Part shown: in pieces, positions 23,947 through 35,620 of the stretch
Position numbering within the stretch: the first letter of the stretch is position 1
Layout: every line of letters starts with the position of its first letter
From: Adineta steineri
Lineage: Eukaryota; Rotifera; Eurotatoria; Adinetida; Adinetidae
Reading direction: 5' to 3'
Assembly: GCA_905250115.1 (NCBI GenBank)
Contig: CAJNOI010000020.1
Span: 761,503 to 825,502 of the forward strand
DNA length: 64,000 nt
Notes under the pieces: model-generated
The model's input: the letters and a program-made list of their open reading frames with translations, nothing else
Databases searched by the model: none
Told to the model about the DNA's origin: nothing
Position numbers and translations under genes: made by a program

Positions 23947-26258
23947 ATGTTTTTTGATCGTGAATCAACAATTGTTATTACTAAAATAAATAATCTATCG
24001 GAATCTGTATTAACAGCTTATTGTCAAAATTTCGGCAAAGTTCTTCGATGTTATATTAAAAATTCTTCACAAAGTCCAAAAAAAGATCCTTGTAAGTACA
24101 CTATTATCAAGTTCATATATAGATATCTATTCCTCATCAGTAAATTTTATAATAACTAACACATTCTTTTCCTAATATTCGTACACATGATAAAAATACG
24201 GTTAACTCTATTTTTAATAAATGCACTCAAAATCTATATAAACATTCTAAAATAAATATTACATACTTTCTTTTATCTGTATCACGTATTGTATTTACTA
24301 CGGTTTGTAAAAGATTGTACGTATATTTATTATATAGGCATGACCAGTCATGTGATACCCCTATTCATTTTTCTACAATTACAAGGCAGAAAAACGTGAA
24401 ATTTTTACCATATATAGTGCACATATCGTGCTAACGATTATTCATTATCCGATATATATATCACGTTAGACAAGAAGATTTTTGACACTCACTTATATAA
24501 TCAATTTCAAATCGTAGTTTACATCACCGAGAGAAAGATGTAAATCACACAGGTTGTTTCCGCTCTATGTAACACGAACTTAGATAAACATTCAACTCGC
24601 TAGTAAATAGTAGAACATGTTATTTCATTTTATATGATCATTTATAAATAGACTAGTGCCACTGATGTTTCATTTACGTTTTGACTACAGATTATGGTAA
24701 AAATTTCATGTTTTTCTGCCTTGTAATTGTAGAAAAATGAATAGGGTATCACATGACTGGCCATGCCTATATGTATTGAGATAGTTTTTCAAATTTTAAA
24801 ACAATCAGATGATTACTTCGTTTGAAACTATTAGTTGCAGTGTTTTATCTAGCTTTTTTCGTCCGAGGGTGCGAAATTAACTGCGGGGGGGGGGGGGGGG
24901 GCAAAAGCAGAGTTTCAGACTCAAAAAGCGTAATTTTTCTCAATTCCGGGGGCAGGCGCACCCTCCGAGAGGGTAAAAAGCGCCGTGTCCCCCCCCCTCC
25001 CCCCGCTGGATAAACCACTGATTAGTTGTGAAGGCAAAGTACCAAGACAATGAATCTTTTCTGTATTTCATAATAGATAGATTAGTAATAATATATCTGA
25101 CTATAGTTGATTTGTACTGAATGTCTCCTTCAGTGAACTGTCGCGTAAAGTATCACATCTCATTTGTTAAGTTTTTACTCTCATTAATCCTGATAAGTTG
25201 GAATATATTCTAAAAGTTCCTGTTTCATTTCGTATCAATTACATCATTTTACTTTTGTTTTGCGTGAAGCTTGATTTTGTAATTTATTTTTAGATGCTCT
25301 TATCAAGTTTTCTGATGCATCAAGTGTTGTTAATATTCTTAATCATCGTCATCATACTATAAATGGAACACATGTTGGAATACGTGGTTATCATGAAGAT
25401 AGAAGTAAGCCTCCATCAACACAATTTTCATCATCAAATTTAATGCCAGTAAATCAACAAAATCAAAATTTACCGAATAATACACAACCATCAATGCATT
25501 ACGATCAATTAATACAGGAAAATTCAGCACTTAAATATGAAATAGCTAGTCTTCAAAAATCATTAGCTGAAGCACAGGCTTATTCGAAAACTGCATACGA
25601 TACATTTCAAATTTTACGTGAAAAATTTGGTAATTAAATTATTTAAATATCGAGAGAGAAAGAATATCTCTTAATTTTATTATTAATTTACAGAAGCTGA
25701 ACAAGCACATACAAATCAACTTAAAGTAGAATACACAGCTATGGTTGAATCATATGAATCTCGATTAAAACAAATTTCATCAACTCCATTAACAGAACAA
25801 GATAAAGTCAAAGATGAACCAATTGATTGTAATGCACGACAAATGAATGTAGCAAATCATTTACTTGAAATGCAAACAGTTAAAGATTGTTTAGAACAAG
25901 CACAAATTGATTTAGGTTATTTTAAAACCAAACAAAATGAATATTCGATTATTTATTCTTTCTAGGCAAATGTCAAACGGAAAATGCTATACTTAATGCA
26001 AAATTAAATTCACGTGAACAACAATTTGATATACGTTTTAAAGAATTAAATAATCAATATTTACATATGAAAAAACAATATGAACATATGTCATCATGTA
26101 TTAAAGATTTTCATTCAAAATTATATCAAAAAAAAAGAATAAAAACAGAATTGAAAGAAGACATCAGTAATAAAACTAATGATACTGCTATGGATGATTC
26201 CAGTGACGATGTTATCGAAATTATTACGCAAGTAGAACCATCAGTGCCATACGTTTAA
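23947..26258 (+). CDS. RRM domain and coiled-coil protein
   Basis: Four exons: 23947-24091, 25294-25629, 25694-25915, 25966-26258, giving 331 aa with all phases matching. Residues 6 to about 80 look like an RNA-recognition motif: RNP2-like STIVITKINNL, then a helix (VLTAYCQNFGKV), then RNP1-like YALIKFSDASSV across intron 1, then NGTHVGIRGY. A Gln/Asn/Pro linker follows, then long coiled coils (IQENSALKYEIASLQKSLAE and later heptads) and an acidic C-terminus (DDSSDDVIEIITQVE). It probably binds RNA or is a degenerate RRM protein that oligomerises. The first intron is 1.2 kb and holds two transposon remnants; the other introns are 50-64 bp. The start is set at 23947, just after an AG acceptor, rather than at an upstream in-frame ATG at 23836 that lies in pyrimidine-rich intron-like DNA. 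Confidence 0.78.
24337..24767. mobile_element. non-autonomous DNA transposon with about 75-bp TIRs
   Basis: Left end 24337-24412 and right end 24693-24767 are near-perfect inverted copies beginning GGCATGACCAGTCATGTG and GGCATGGCCAGTCATGTG, with about three differences and one extra C. TATA sits on both sides, consistent with a TA target duplication of the Tc1/mariner type. The 280-bp core has no coding capacity. It lies inside intron 1 of the RRM gene. Confidence 0.85.
24838..25020. mobile_element. hAT-type MITE with perfect 8-bp TSD
   Basis: A 183-bp element with ends CAGTGTTTTATCTAGC and the inverse of CAGTGGTTTATCCAGC (14 of 16 match). It is flanked by identical ATTAGTTG at 24830-24837 and 25021-25028. 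Inside are an unbroken run of about 18 G near 24884 and opposing C-runs near the right end. No transposase. It lies in the same RRM-gene intron as the element at 24337, 70 bp away. Confidence 0.9.
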
Positions 26259-28156
26259 TTTTCTTTCGTGTATAAGGATTTTTTGATTTGTTTCTGTTTC
26301 ACACTCTTTCGTCATATAACCATTTGTTATTATTGAAAATATATACATATATATATACTTTCATTTATTGATATTTCATAAGTTTTTGTTTGATTGAATT
26401 AATTCGAAAGAATTTATCTATCGAATAGAATCGTTTATAAATATGAAATAAGAAAGATAATGGTTAATATTAATTGTTTATTTAAAATCGATGATAAGAA
26501 AAACAACATTTACGGATAGTTTCTCATTAAGTTATTAACGAATTTTATTTCTGAATTGATTATGGAAAATTAGTATTGATCATTGTGGGAGTGTTTGTAA
26601 ACATCTTAGACTTCTGAACGTAACTGATTTATAAATGAGTTTCTTTGTTATGGATATATTTGTAAAAATAACAATACAAATATTGTCGAATCTTTTGGGA
26701 AATTTTATCAAATCTCACCAGTAACACAGTTCAATTAGTAGCCGACATGATTAAAATTTGATTCTAGACATAAAAACACATACATATCTCGCTTATTATT
26801 AACTGAATTAAATCAGTGTATCTATGTGCAAATAGAGGTCATAGAAAATAAATAATGAAAAAAAATATAAACACGTCGAGCTTCAGTCATGACATTATTG
26901 ATAAATAATTACGATAGTTATCTGTAATGTTTTTATCTTGTATCATAAATGAATATCATTCTTTTTTGATAAATGTTGTTAGTCACTTTCAAAGACCGGA
27001 ACATTTCTAATCTTTTCAATACATTAATATTCTTACGTAAGAATATACGTCATTGAGTATTTATTTACCGTATAACATATGTCATAACAGTCTGTTCACA
27101 AACGTCAAACTCTTCTCGATCAATACTTCTTACAAAAAAAATTTCATTCAACATTTTTAGACCTTGAAGGTCTGTATTTTTGTTATTATATTCATGAAAT
27201 TTTTAATAGAAAAAAACATAGTAAAATATAACGCATGAAAAGATCTTTTGATATTCATTAAATTAGTTTTGCTTGAATTCATTCTATTTTCTTTGATTAC
27301 AATATCTTAAACAATCAAATTCTTACAACAAGCATCATATCTAAAAATCATGTGCATAAATTGTATTCATTTTTATCATATTTAATCGAAATATATTGAA
27401 TTATCAAGTTTTAGCAGAGAAAAATAATCTAGCAAAAAGATCGATTTCTTTAGAAGAAGAAAAAAATTTTTATTTTGTTACTAATATTGAAACTACAGTT
27501 AAATTTCAATACATTAACGTAAAGTGTATTTTTTATCCTTCAACAAAAAAAAGCAACAATAACACCACTAAACATATTTTCTTATTTGTTTTTTATTTTA
27601 AAAGAACTAAAAGAAAATAGAAAACGTTATTGATCGATGATGACGTTAGTTCAGTTATTATTGTTTCTAATAAGTGTGAAATTTTTACTTTCAATTCAAG
27701 TTATTTGTGATGTATTATATCCTTGATCGAAAGTAAAAATCTAATAAGAACTCTATCAACCTTGCCAATGTGAAGTATTTTGCAAACAAAAAACAATTAT
27801 TTAATAAAGATAAAAATGATTTTGTATTTTAATTCATACAGAATAAATCAAAATAAACAAACTTGTTTATTCTAAGTCCTATAATCATGATTAAAAGAAG
27901 ACGACAAAAAAAACTGATGCAGAATTTACTTTTTTTTTTTGTTTTTTCGATCTTTGATATAAAATCTAAGAAAAATATTTCTTAATATAGAAGAAGTCGG
28001 CAGCAACAACAACAAGAATGATAATAAAAAGAAAGAAAAAGAAAATAGAATAAAATAAAGAAAAAATGAAATGAAAAAAAGAAAAACAGAACTTCATTAT
28101 TACAAATAGATAGATATATATTTATGTAAATATAATTGGGTATTTTTTGTTTTCTT
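26259..28156. other. intergenic between convergent genes
   Basis: About 1.9 kb between two stop codons. AT-rich, with TA repeats after 26340. The open frames here, such as 27396-27620, are low-complexity Lys/Asn-rich and lack splice context, so I see no gene. Confidence 0.5.
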
Positions 28157-31070
28157 TTATAAAAAAGATTCCGACATCGAAGATGATGATGACAATGAAA
28201 GTTGAGATTGTGCTGATGATAAATCATTTAATTGAATCGAATCAGGAACATTTTTCATAGAAAAAAATAATAAACGTTTAGCACGATTTTGTGTTTCACT
28301 TAGTAATACTAATGTCCATGATGATCGATCAAGTATAACAGACCATGGTCGCTCAACACTTAAAATTTTATTTGCTTTTAAATATTCATTTCGTCTTATT
28401 TGCCATATACATGAATTATTATAATCAGCAATTAACCATCCACCAAAATGATCTGTACTTACTTTAAAACCAGTTACTTCTATTTGTCTTAATAAATTCA
28501 ATTGATAATCAAATATAAGTAAAGCAAAATCACATAGAACAGCTAAATGTTCCGTAAGATCATCTGCTTCAATATCCCATATTGTTGATGATTCAAGAAT
28601 ATGTTTACATATAGATTTTAATTTATAATCATAACGTTCAAGTAAAAATTGTGGACGATCTTTCGTGGATAAACGAGAATATGAAGTTGTATTGGAAGAA
28701 GTCGGAAGTTTGTATGTATGAAATATAGATGATCGACATGATGTAATACGTTTAGGCCAATCACCTTTGATATCAACTGTTTGAAAAACTTTATTAAATG
28801 AACGATTGCTTATAATCTAAATAAAAGGGAAAGGAAATTTTATTTTTATTAAATAAAACTTAATATACATACAATTTGTGTTTGTGTAGCCACAACCCAT
28901 GTACTTGTTGATTTTGACCATGATATATCAATAATGCCATCATATGACCAAGGAAAAGATAAGAGTGATATATCTGGTTTAAATAATATAAATTGTTTAT
29001 TAAGTTGATGATAAAGACATAAATGTTGAGTTCCATTGATTTCAAGAAAACGCCAAAATTCAATTCCTAAATCAATTGTACGTGAATAAGAAAATTCAAT
29101 TTGATTAAATAATGCCATATATTCATTTCGTGATATTTGTTCGAAAAGATCAATAACAGGCATTTCATCATTATCTTGTTTATTTGATCCATAATTATCT
29201 AATAGAAAATAAATAATTAAAAAACAAAAATCAGAAAATTATTTTTTACCTGAATCATTAAATGAAACAAGATTAACACCAGGTGTATCTGTTGTTGGTC
29301 TCCAACCATTTTCTAATAAATTCGTCCAATGTTCCTGTCCAATTTCAAGCCATGTACCATTCAAACTGCTATATGTCGAATCTAAATTTCTTCTTACATG
29401 TGTTTGTCTATCTCGAACATCATCAGTTGAACGACGAAATGATAAATGATTAGTATGACGTTTACGTAAATCAGATCGATTCTGTGTATCATGTTTTGTT
29501 TTTAATGTTGATGATGTTGATGAACATCCATAAATTTGATTATCAACAGCTCGTAAATGATTACCTTCAAGTGTTTTTGACCGATATTTTCTATCACGTA
29601 TCTTCGCACTATTTCTTATTTGATCATTTTGTCGAAATATATGTGGATCTGATGGTTGCGGAGAGGAAGTAACTCGTTCAACTGGTATATCAATTGTTTG
29701 AGAAGTTTCATCAATTTTTGTTTGTTGTGAACTATGATCATCATATTTATTTCGTAAATTTCTTCTTATTTCTCTTAATCTTTGATAACGCCTTATAGAA
29801 TCATCGAATGACTCAAATGCAAATAGTTTATGATTATTATTGGGTGATGTATTCTCTTGTTGCTGTTGTTGTTGTTGTTGTTGTTGTTCAGATGGTACAT
29901 CTGTTATTATACGTGCATGTCGACGATTTTTATCATTTGTATGATTAGCACGTTTTTGTTGATAGGTTTTACTTGCTGTAGCTGTTGTTTGTTTAGCTTT
30001 AGCATCATAAGCATATTCAGCATGATCAAGGGATTGTAAATGTGTTTGCTAAAGATATAAAATAAATCTAGGTGTTAACAAACTTCGTCCTTTTGAATTA
30101 AAAAGTACTTAAGTCTATTATAAAATATTCACAATTTTCTTCTTCTTCTTCTTCTCGTTTTTTATTTTTCGAGTTTTTGATAGAACGCGAAACCATAGTT
30201 TATTTAGTTAGGCAAAGCACTTATGGATAATTTTGACTTTAAATTTTATCATGCAAACAGAATATTTAATTTGTTTATAGAAATGGAAAAAAACAACTTA
30301 TATAGGTAAACATAAAAAAAAGTTGTTGATGATGACCTAGTCAGATTATTTTGATAAGAATGGATATAAAAAGGATTTTATTCGTATGTGATAAGAAATT
30401 GTCGTCGTTCTGTTAGGGTGCAATTTTTTTTGGTGTTCTCAAAGAAATAAAAACTACTGAAAAAAAATAATATTACCTCATCTGCTGATAACGATGATGA
30501 TGAATATTGTGGACTTGTACAAATTTCTAAGACACGTCTTAATTCCGAATTAAGGTCATTACCTATTGATGATGTTGATGATGATTCATAAGTTTTATGT
30601 ACAGCTGTTTTTGTTGATAAATTGTCTGTATAACGTGATGTTTCTGCTAATTTATCTTGTCTATGATCATCAGATGATAATTCAGCAATATTCTCATTAA
30701 TAAGACTACCAGCTAAAATTAATTTTGATTGTTCTAATTCTTCTCGAATTGATCTTAAACTTGTTGATATACGATCAATTTCATTTTTATTAAGATAATC
30801 TAATGGTTCACTTTGCCAACGTCGTTGTTGTTGAGCACGTTTACGTTCGGTTTTTTCAACAAATAATTGGGTATCAAATTCAAGTCTTTCGAATTTATCT
30901 AATAAAGTTTTTTCTAATTCACGTTGTCGAGCTAAAAGACGTTTTATGGCTGCTTCTCTCCAATGTTCTAATTTTTTAATCGCACGTGTACGAAGTGTTG
31001 GTAAATCATGAAGCATTGATCGAAGCTTATGTACCAATTCTTCATTAGCATATTGTTGACGAATAGTCAT
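28157..31070 (-). CDS. coiled-coil protein with propeller-like C-terminus
   Basis: Four exons: 31070-30477, 30048-29250, 29198-28873, 28816-28157, giving 792 aa. The first 130 residues are a strongly charged helical coiled coil (AIKKLEHWREAAIKRLLARQ, KTERKRAQQQRRWQ). The middle is basic and disordered, with a polyglutamine run coded near 29858-29892 and many Arg/Asn/Ser. From about residue 465 (IDLFEQISRNEY) the sequence has repeated beta-rich blades such as FWRFLEINGTQHLCLYH, WSKSTSTWVVATQTQI, LTEHLAVLCDFALLIFDY and HFGGWLIADYNNSCIW. These resemble an NHL/WD-type propeller, as in TRIM-like proteins without a RING. It ends in a polyserine tail. I do not recognise an orthologue. Intron 1 is 428 bp; the others are 51-56 bp. 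Confidence 0.75.
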
Positions 31071-33016
31071 TATAATAAAATTTTGTTTTGTCTAATATAA
31101 TCAAATTAACTAATATCTCATTTTATAAATCGAAGATAAAATTTAAGCGATTGATAATAACTAGAAAAAGAAAAAAAGAGAATAGAGTGGTACACTTTAC
31201 AACATAACATATGTAAACAAAGTACATTGTATGACCGATTCATATTAAGATCATAAATGTTTCTTTTCATGTTAAAATCGATAACCTAAGCCAGATCAGT
31301 ACTTACCACGAAAAGAAAAAAAACTACGTTAATGATGAAATGCAATCTCACACTTGTTCTCAGGTGTTTGCCGTCAGCTACAAAACTAGCAGTCGGTTTG
31401 TTTGTCTGTTTTATTTTCTTTTTGAAAGAAAGAAAGAGAGTAAGAGAGAGAGAGAACAAGAAAACAAATCTCGTCGTCTCCTCCCTTTTTTTTTTCTTAA
31501 GTGTGTAGGGTATACTTTATGCTGCATCTCGTCGTCGAAGAAGAATAACAACAAATACCACTACCACTACCACCATCACCACCATCACCAGTGGTCGTCG
31601 GCTTTTTCTCCTTCATTTTTTTTTCTTGACGAGCTGTAGCGAACATAATTCCTCTTGACAAAAGAGAAATATACATGTATACATTCATATATATATATAT
31701 ACGTATATACATACATATATATATAAGGATAGGTGCAAAAAAAATAAGAGTTTCTTTTTTGTGCTCGAATAGAAAGAGCATTTACGCATCTCATCTTTTC
31801 TTTTTCTTTAAGTGCAGATAAGATGCACACACATATTAAAGGTAAAACTCGTGTGTTTGTAACCTTTGGTAAAACTTGAAAATGAAAATTAGCATGACGA
31901 ATGATTTTTAACGTATATTTCTTTGATTTTTTTTTCCTTAGTTACATACATATATACTTCTATGTATATGAAAAAAAAACCTAGCGGTCGTTTTTGAAAG
32001 CAAATTCATGTACATAGTCTTGCTTTTATTCTGTTGAGTTTAGAAGAAAGAATAAATTATTTTGAAAGCAAAAACAAATTTTGAATATATATATATCACG
32101 ATAAAAGAAAAAGGAAAAGGTATTATGAAAAAAGTTGCTTACCGCAATGACAAACACAAATACAAAAAATAAAAAAACCCACTGAATGATAACCACAATA
32201 AAATCTTGCGGGTTTTTTTTTCTTTTTTAAAAGAAATAGTATTAAAAAAAAAGTGAACAATCGCAAATATTATAGGAAACTTGTGAGAATAATTTATTAA
32301 CACTTTTTTTTCTTCTTTTCGATTTTTTTTATTAATTTGTGTGTTATTTTGTGGCTTCCTGCCTCTCAATATATTTCGAATCATAAAAAAACAACACCGT
32401 GTTTTATTTCATTTTTTCGATAGTAAAAGAACAGAGTATATATAATAAAAGAAGAAAAAGATTGGATCTCAATACAACACAGCTCACACACGCTTAGCAA
32501 TATTTTTTACGAAGAAGAAGAAAAAAATAAAATAAAATAACAGTTGGCACATACAAATTATAATTGTATTCTATACATATGCAAAACAAGCTTTGCTCTA
32601 TTCTTTGATGAAAATTCGATTACACTGAACTTGTTTTATATTTAACCGATTTAGTACATAAATATGTTCATTTGATACAGTTCGAATATCAACTTTATAT
32701 TTAGATGTCTTTAAATAAATAGAATAGATGCACTGACCCAACTCGATATTATTCGAAAATAACCAAAGATTTATATGGCCACATACTGTGACAGTCATAT
32801 TTATAGTATAATATTATAAATAATACATAAATTATTAATGTCTAACTATTCTATATTTATTGTCTTTAAAAGTAAATACAGACAAACAAACAAAAACAAT
32901 TCCAAATAATACTGAGCGCGAAATATTTAGAAAAAAAAAACACACACACACACGAACACAGATATATAGTGTAAATACTGGAACAAAAAAATTAGATGAA
33001 AAAAAGAATACTTGAG
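31071..33016. other. intergenic, low-complexity
   Basis: About 1.95 kb upstream of the coiled-coil gene. It has GA-rich sequence at 31425-31455, an ACC/ATC run at 31556-31590, TA/CATA repeats near 31680-31725, and a CA run at 32940-32955. Most frames are low-complexity; one possible short CDS is listed separately. Confidence 0.5.
32598..32798 (-). CDS. possible small hypothetical protein
   Basis: A 66-aa frame with balanced composition (start MTVTVCGHINLWLF, end CNRIFIKE) between two minus-strand genes. It has no signal peptide, recognised domain or nearby splice acceptor. It could be a real small gene, a gene relic or chance; nothing decides it here. Confidence 0.2.
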   Translation of the reverse strand: MTVTVCGHINLWLFSNNIELGQCIYSIYLKTSKYKVDIRTVSNEHIYVLNRLNIKQVQCNRIFIKE

Positions 33017-35324
33017 CTATATTTTACTATCAGAAATATCATTTGCTTGTATATTTTCCTTGAGTATTATATCCTCATTATTCCCTGTTAATGCTTCACT
33101 TTCAGGAAGTGTACTTGTAAATTGTTTTTTTTTCATACTAAATATAAATCAATATATATATATATATATTTACATTACAATTTATTAATAATTTTACCCA
33201 ATAATGCCCATTCGTTCAACATCTTCAACTGTTTGTGGTAATGATTTATTTAATGTTTCAGGAAACATTAAAGCTAATATTGCCGATATAAGTGAAACAA
33301 TACCATAGAGAACTATTGGCAAATAAATCCAAATACGTGTCTAAATAAATCAAAAAATCAATCAAACTTAATTTATTTATAATAACTCACTAAATAATCA
33401 TTACAGAATGTGCCAATAATAGCACCAATACGTGCAACCATCGAACAAATACCCATGCCTGTATTTCTAACATTTGTAGGAAATAATTCATTAGCATAAA
33501 TATAAATAATAGCATATGATCCTGATGCTAAAAATTTCAATAATAAATTAATTATAGTCATTAATATTATTTGCTCTAAAATAAAAAAAAAACGAGAAAA
33601 TTTTAATATTTTCTAACAAAACAGTATTTTTACTAGGCATGTATTTTTGGACAGGTATAGTAAGAAGTGCAATTATTCCAAATAGCATAGAAAATAAACA
33701 ATAAGGTAGTTTACGACCAACACGATCAAGTATAAGATGAACGACAATATAAGCAACTAATTCGACTGTCGCACTAAGTGCAAAAGATAAATATGGATTT
33801 AAATCCCATGATCCTATGAAATTGAAAATAAAATTTAGAATTATATTCAATAAAAAAACAAGTATTTACCTGTGTTTTGTGAAACACCGTAAAATACAAG
33901 ATTTTGTACGAGCCTTAAACATTCAAATAAAATATTTTGAAAAGAAAATTCGAAATAAAATTTACCATTGCAGAAATAGATTGAAACTAATAATACACAT
34001 TATTTTTGACCTAAATAAACTCATTATACCTTGTTGATGTTGTGTACTTTTCATATGCTAATAAATAAAAAAATCAAACAGTTGATAGGAAAATAAAAAT
34101 TTCTATTCAGCAAACTTTTTGTTGTTCTTCTTTTAATTGTTGATATTTATTTGGGTCAAAATCTCGTTTATTGTCACTTGCAATTTTACGTAAAACTTTT
34201 TCAGCATCATCAAAACGTCCTCTACTAACAAGCCAACGAGGACTTTCAGGTAATATACTAAAATAGATTTGATTAGTTTTTGTTTTAGATTAAAATTTTT
34301 AACTTACAAATAAAAGAACATAAATGGTACAGTAAATAATGTAATAGCACCTGTTAATGCTCTCCATGTTCGAATAAAAAATGCAAAAGCCACGAGAAAA
34401 TATTGACCAAATACAAAAAAATATTCAATGACAATTCCAGTTAATAAGCGTTTACTCGGTCCAACTATAGAAAATAAATTCGATTAATTTAAAAATAAAA
34501 TAATCGATATTCTCCTTACCTATTTCTGAACCAAGTACAAAACCAGAAACGGAAATTCCTCGTGTTGCACATGCAATTAAAAATCGAGAAAGTACAAATA
34601 TAATATATGATGGCCAAAATCCTAATGCAGCGTGAGGACCATATGCACATAACAATCCAGATGCAGTCAATAGAATAAAACTAACACTCATTATAGGACG
34701 ACGTCCATATCTATCAGATGAAAATAAAAATGGTAAAATATTGTGTTTTTTTTTTTGTTATAAACTTACTTATCGGCTAATATGCCAAAAACAACCGAAC
34801 CGACCATATATCCAACAAAGAAAACTATTTGTGCTGCTGAACGATAGATAATACGATCACAAACTATATCCCACTAAAGATAAACAATAGCAATTAAAAT
34901 ATAAACATCTGGAGATTATTTTTACTTCTTCAACTAAAGTTTTGTCATAATGAATTTTTTCAAATACATGTTTATTACATTTTTCTATTTTACTATCTGG
35001 TCGATTTGCTGTCTGATTAAATTTTGGTTTTGTTTGTATATAACAACGTTGGCATTCTTTAAGTGATAAAAGTTTATCTGCACGTGTACATTGTTCTTGA
35101 GTTGGTAAATATTTTGAATTATAATTAGTATTTGCTTCAGCAAAATAACCATCATCAAACAGCATATCAGAATCTTGACATCGAAAGTTAGGTACTGCTG
35201 CTGTAAATGTATACGTATATACCATTATTGGTGGTAACATATATGTCAAGCAAATAAGACCATATTTAATTTTTTGAAATTTACCCCAATCATCGACTGT
35301 CGCAAGAAAATCATCGAATTTCAT
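33017..35324 (-). CDS. SLC22: SLC22-family organic ion transporter
   Basis: Twelve exons, transcript order: 35324-34926, 34873-34770, 34710-34520, 34464-34308, 34257-34116, 34046-34030, 34010-33966, 33913-33870, 33813-33634, 33575-33391, 33340-33198, 33137-33017, giving 575 aa, in the SLC22 range. A major-facilitator protein of the plasma membrane that moves organic cations, anions or carnitine. After TM1 there is a large Cys-rich extracellular loop (about residues 40-130). Then come WDIVCDR, the TM2-3 loop ADKYGRRP, ILPESPRWLVSRGR after TM6, LDRVGRKLP, and ANELFPTNVRNTGMG after TM10; all are SLC22 hallmarks. The C-terminus is hydrophilic. Exon 6 is a 17-bp microexon, needed to keep phase. 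AG abuts the ATG directly. Cation, anion or carnitine specificity cannot be told. Confidence 0.9.
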
Positions 35325-35620
35325 CTATAAACAAAAATAAAATGACAATACATTGGAAAAAGTAATCCGGAATGACTAGAAAGGATATGATTATGACTAG
35401 AATACATATACACAAACAAAACAAATAAGTACGTATTTGAAAAGACAAAAAAAAAAATGCCAAGGCTTTGTACGATGAGATTTTTACAAAATAAAAAAAA
35501 ATTTGTATGTGCATAGAAATCTGATTAAAACATAAATTGTGACATTGACATATAGGGTACACTAACATATATCAATGGGTAAAATAATAATAATATATAA
35601 TTAATATTGACTAGATAGAA

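Noticed and set aside
24822-25013. 63-aa frame with a glycine run
   Set aside because: It is a translation of the hAT MITE including its poly-G tract, not a gene.
27396-27620. 74-aa plus-strand frame
   Set aside because: Lys/Asn/Phe-rich AT-driven composition, no domain and no acceptor.
31340-31830. Several overlapping frames of about 80-100 aa
   Set aside because: Low-complexity microsatellite-derived translations, no splice partners; likely promoter or UTR sequence.
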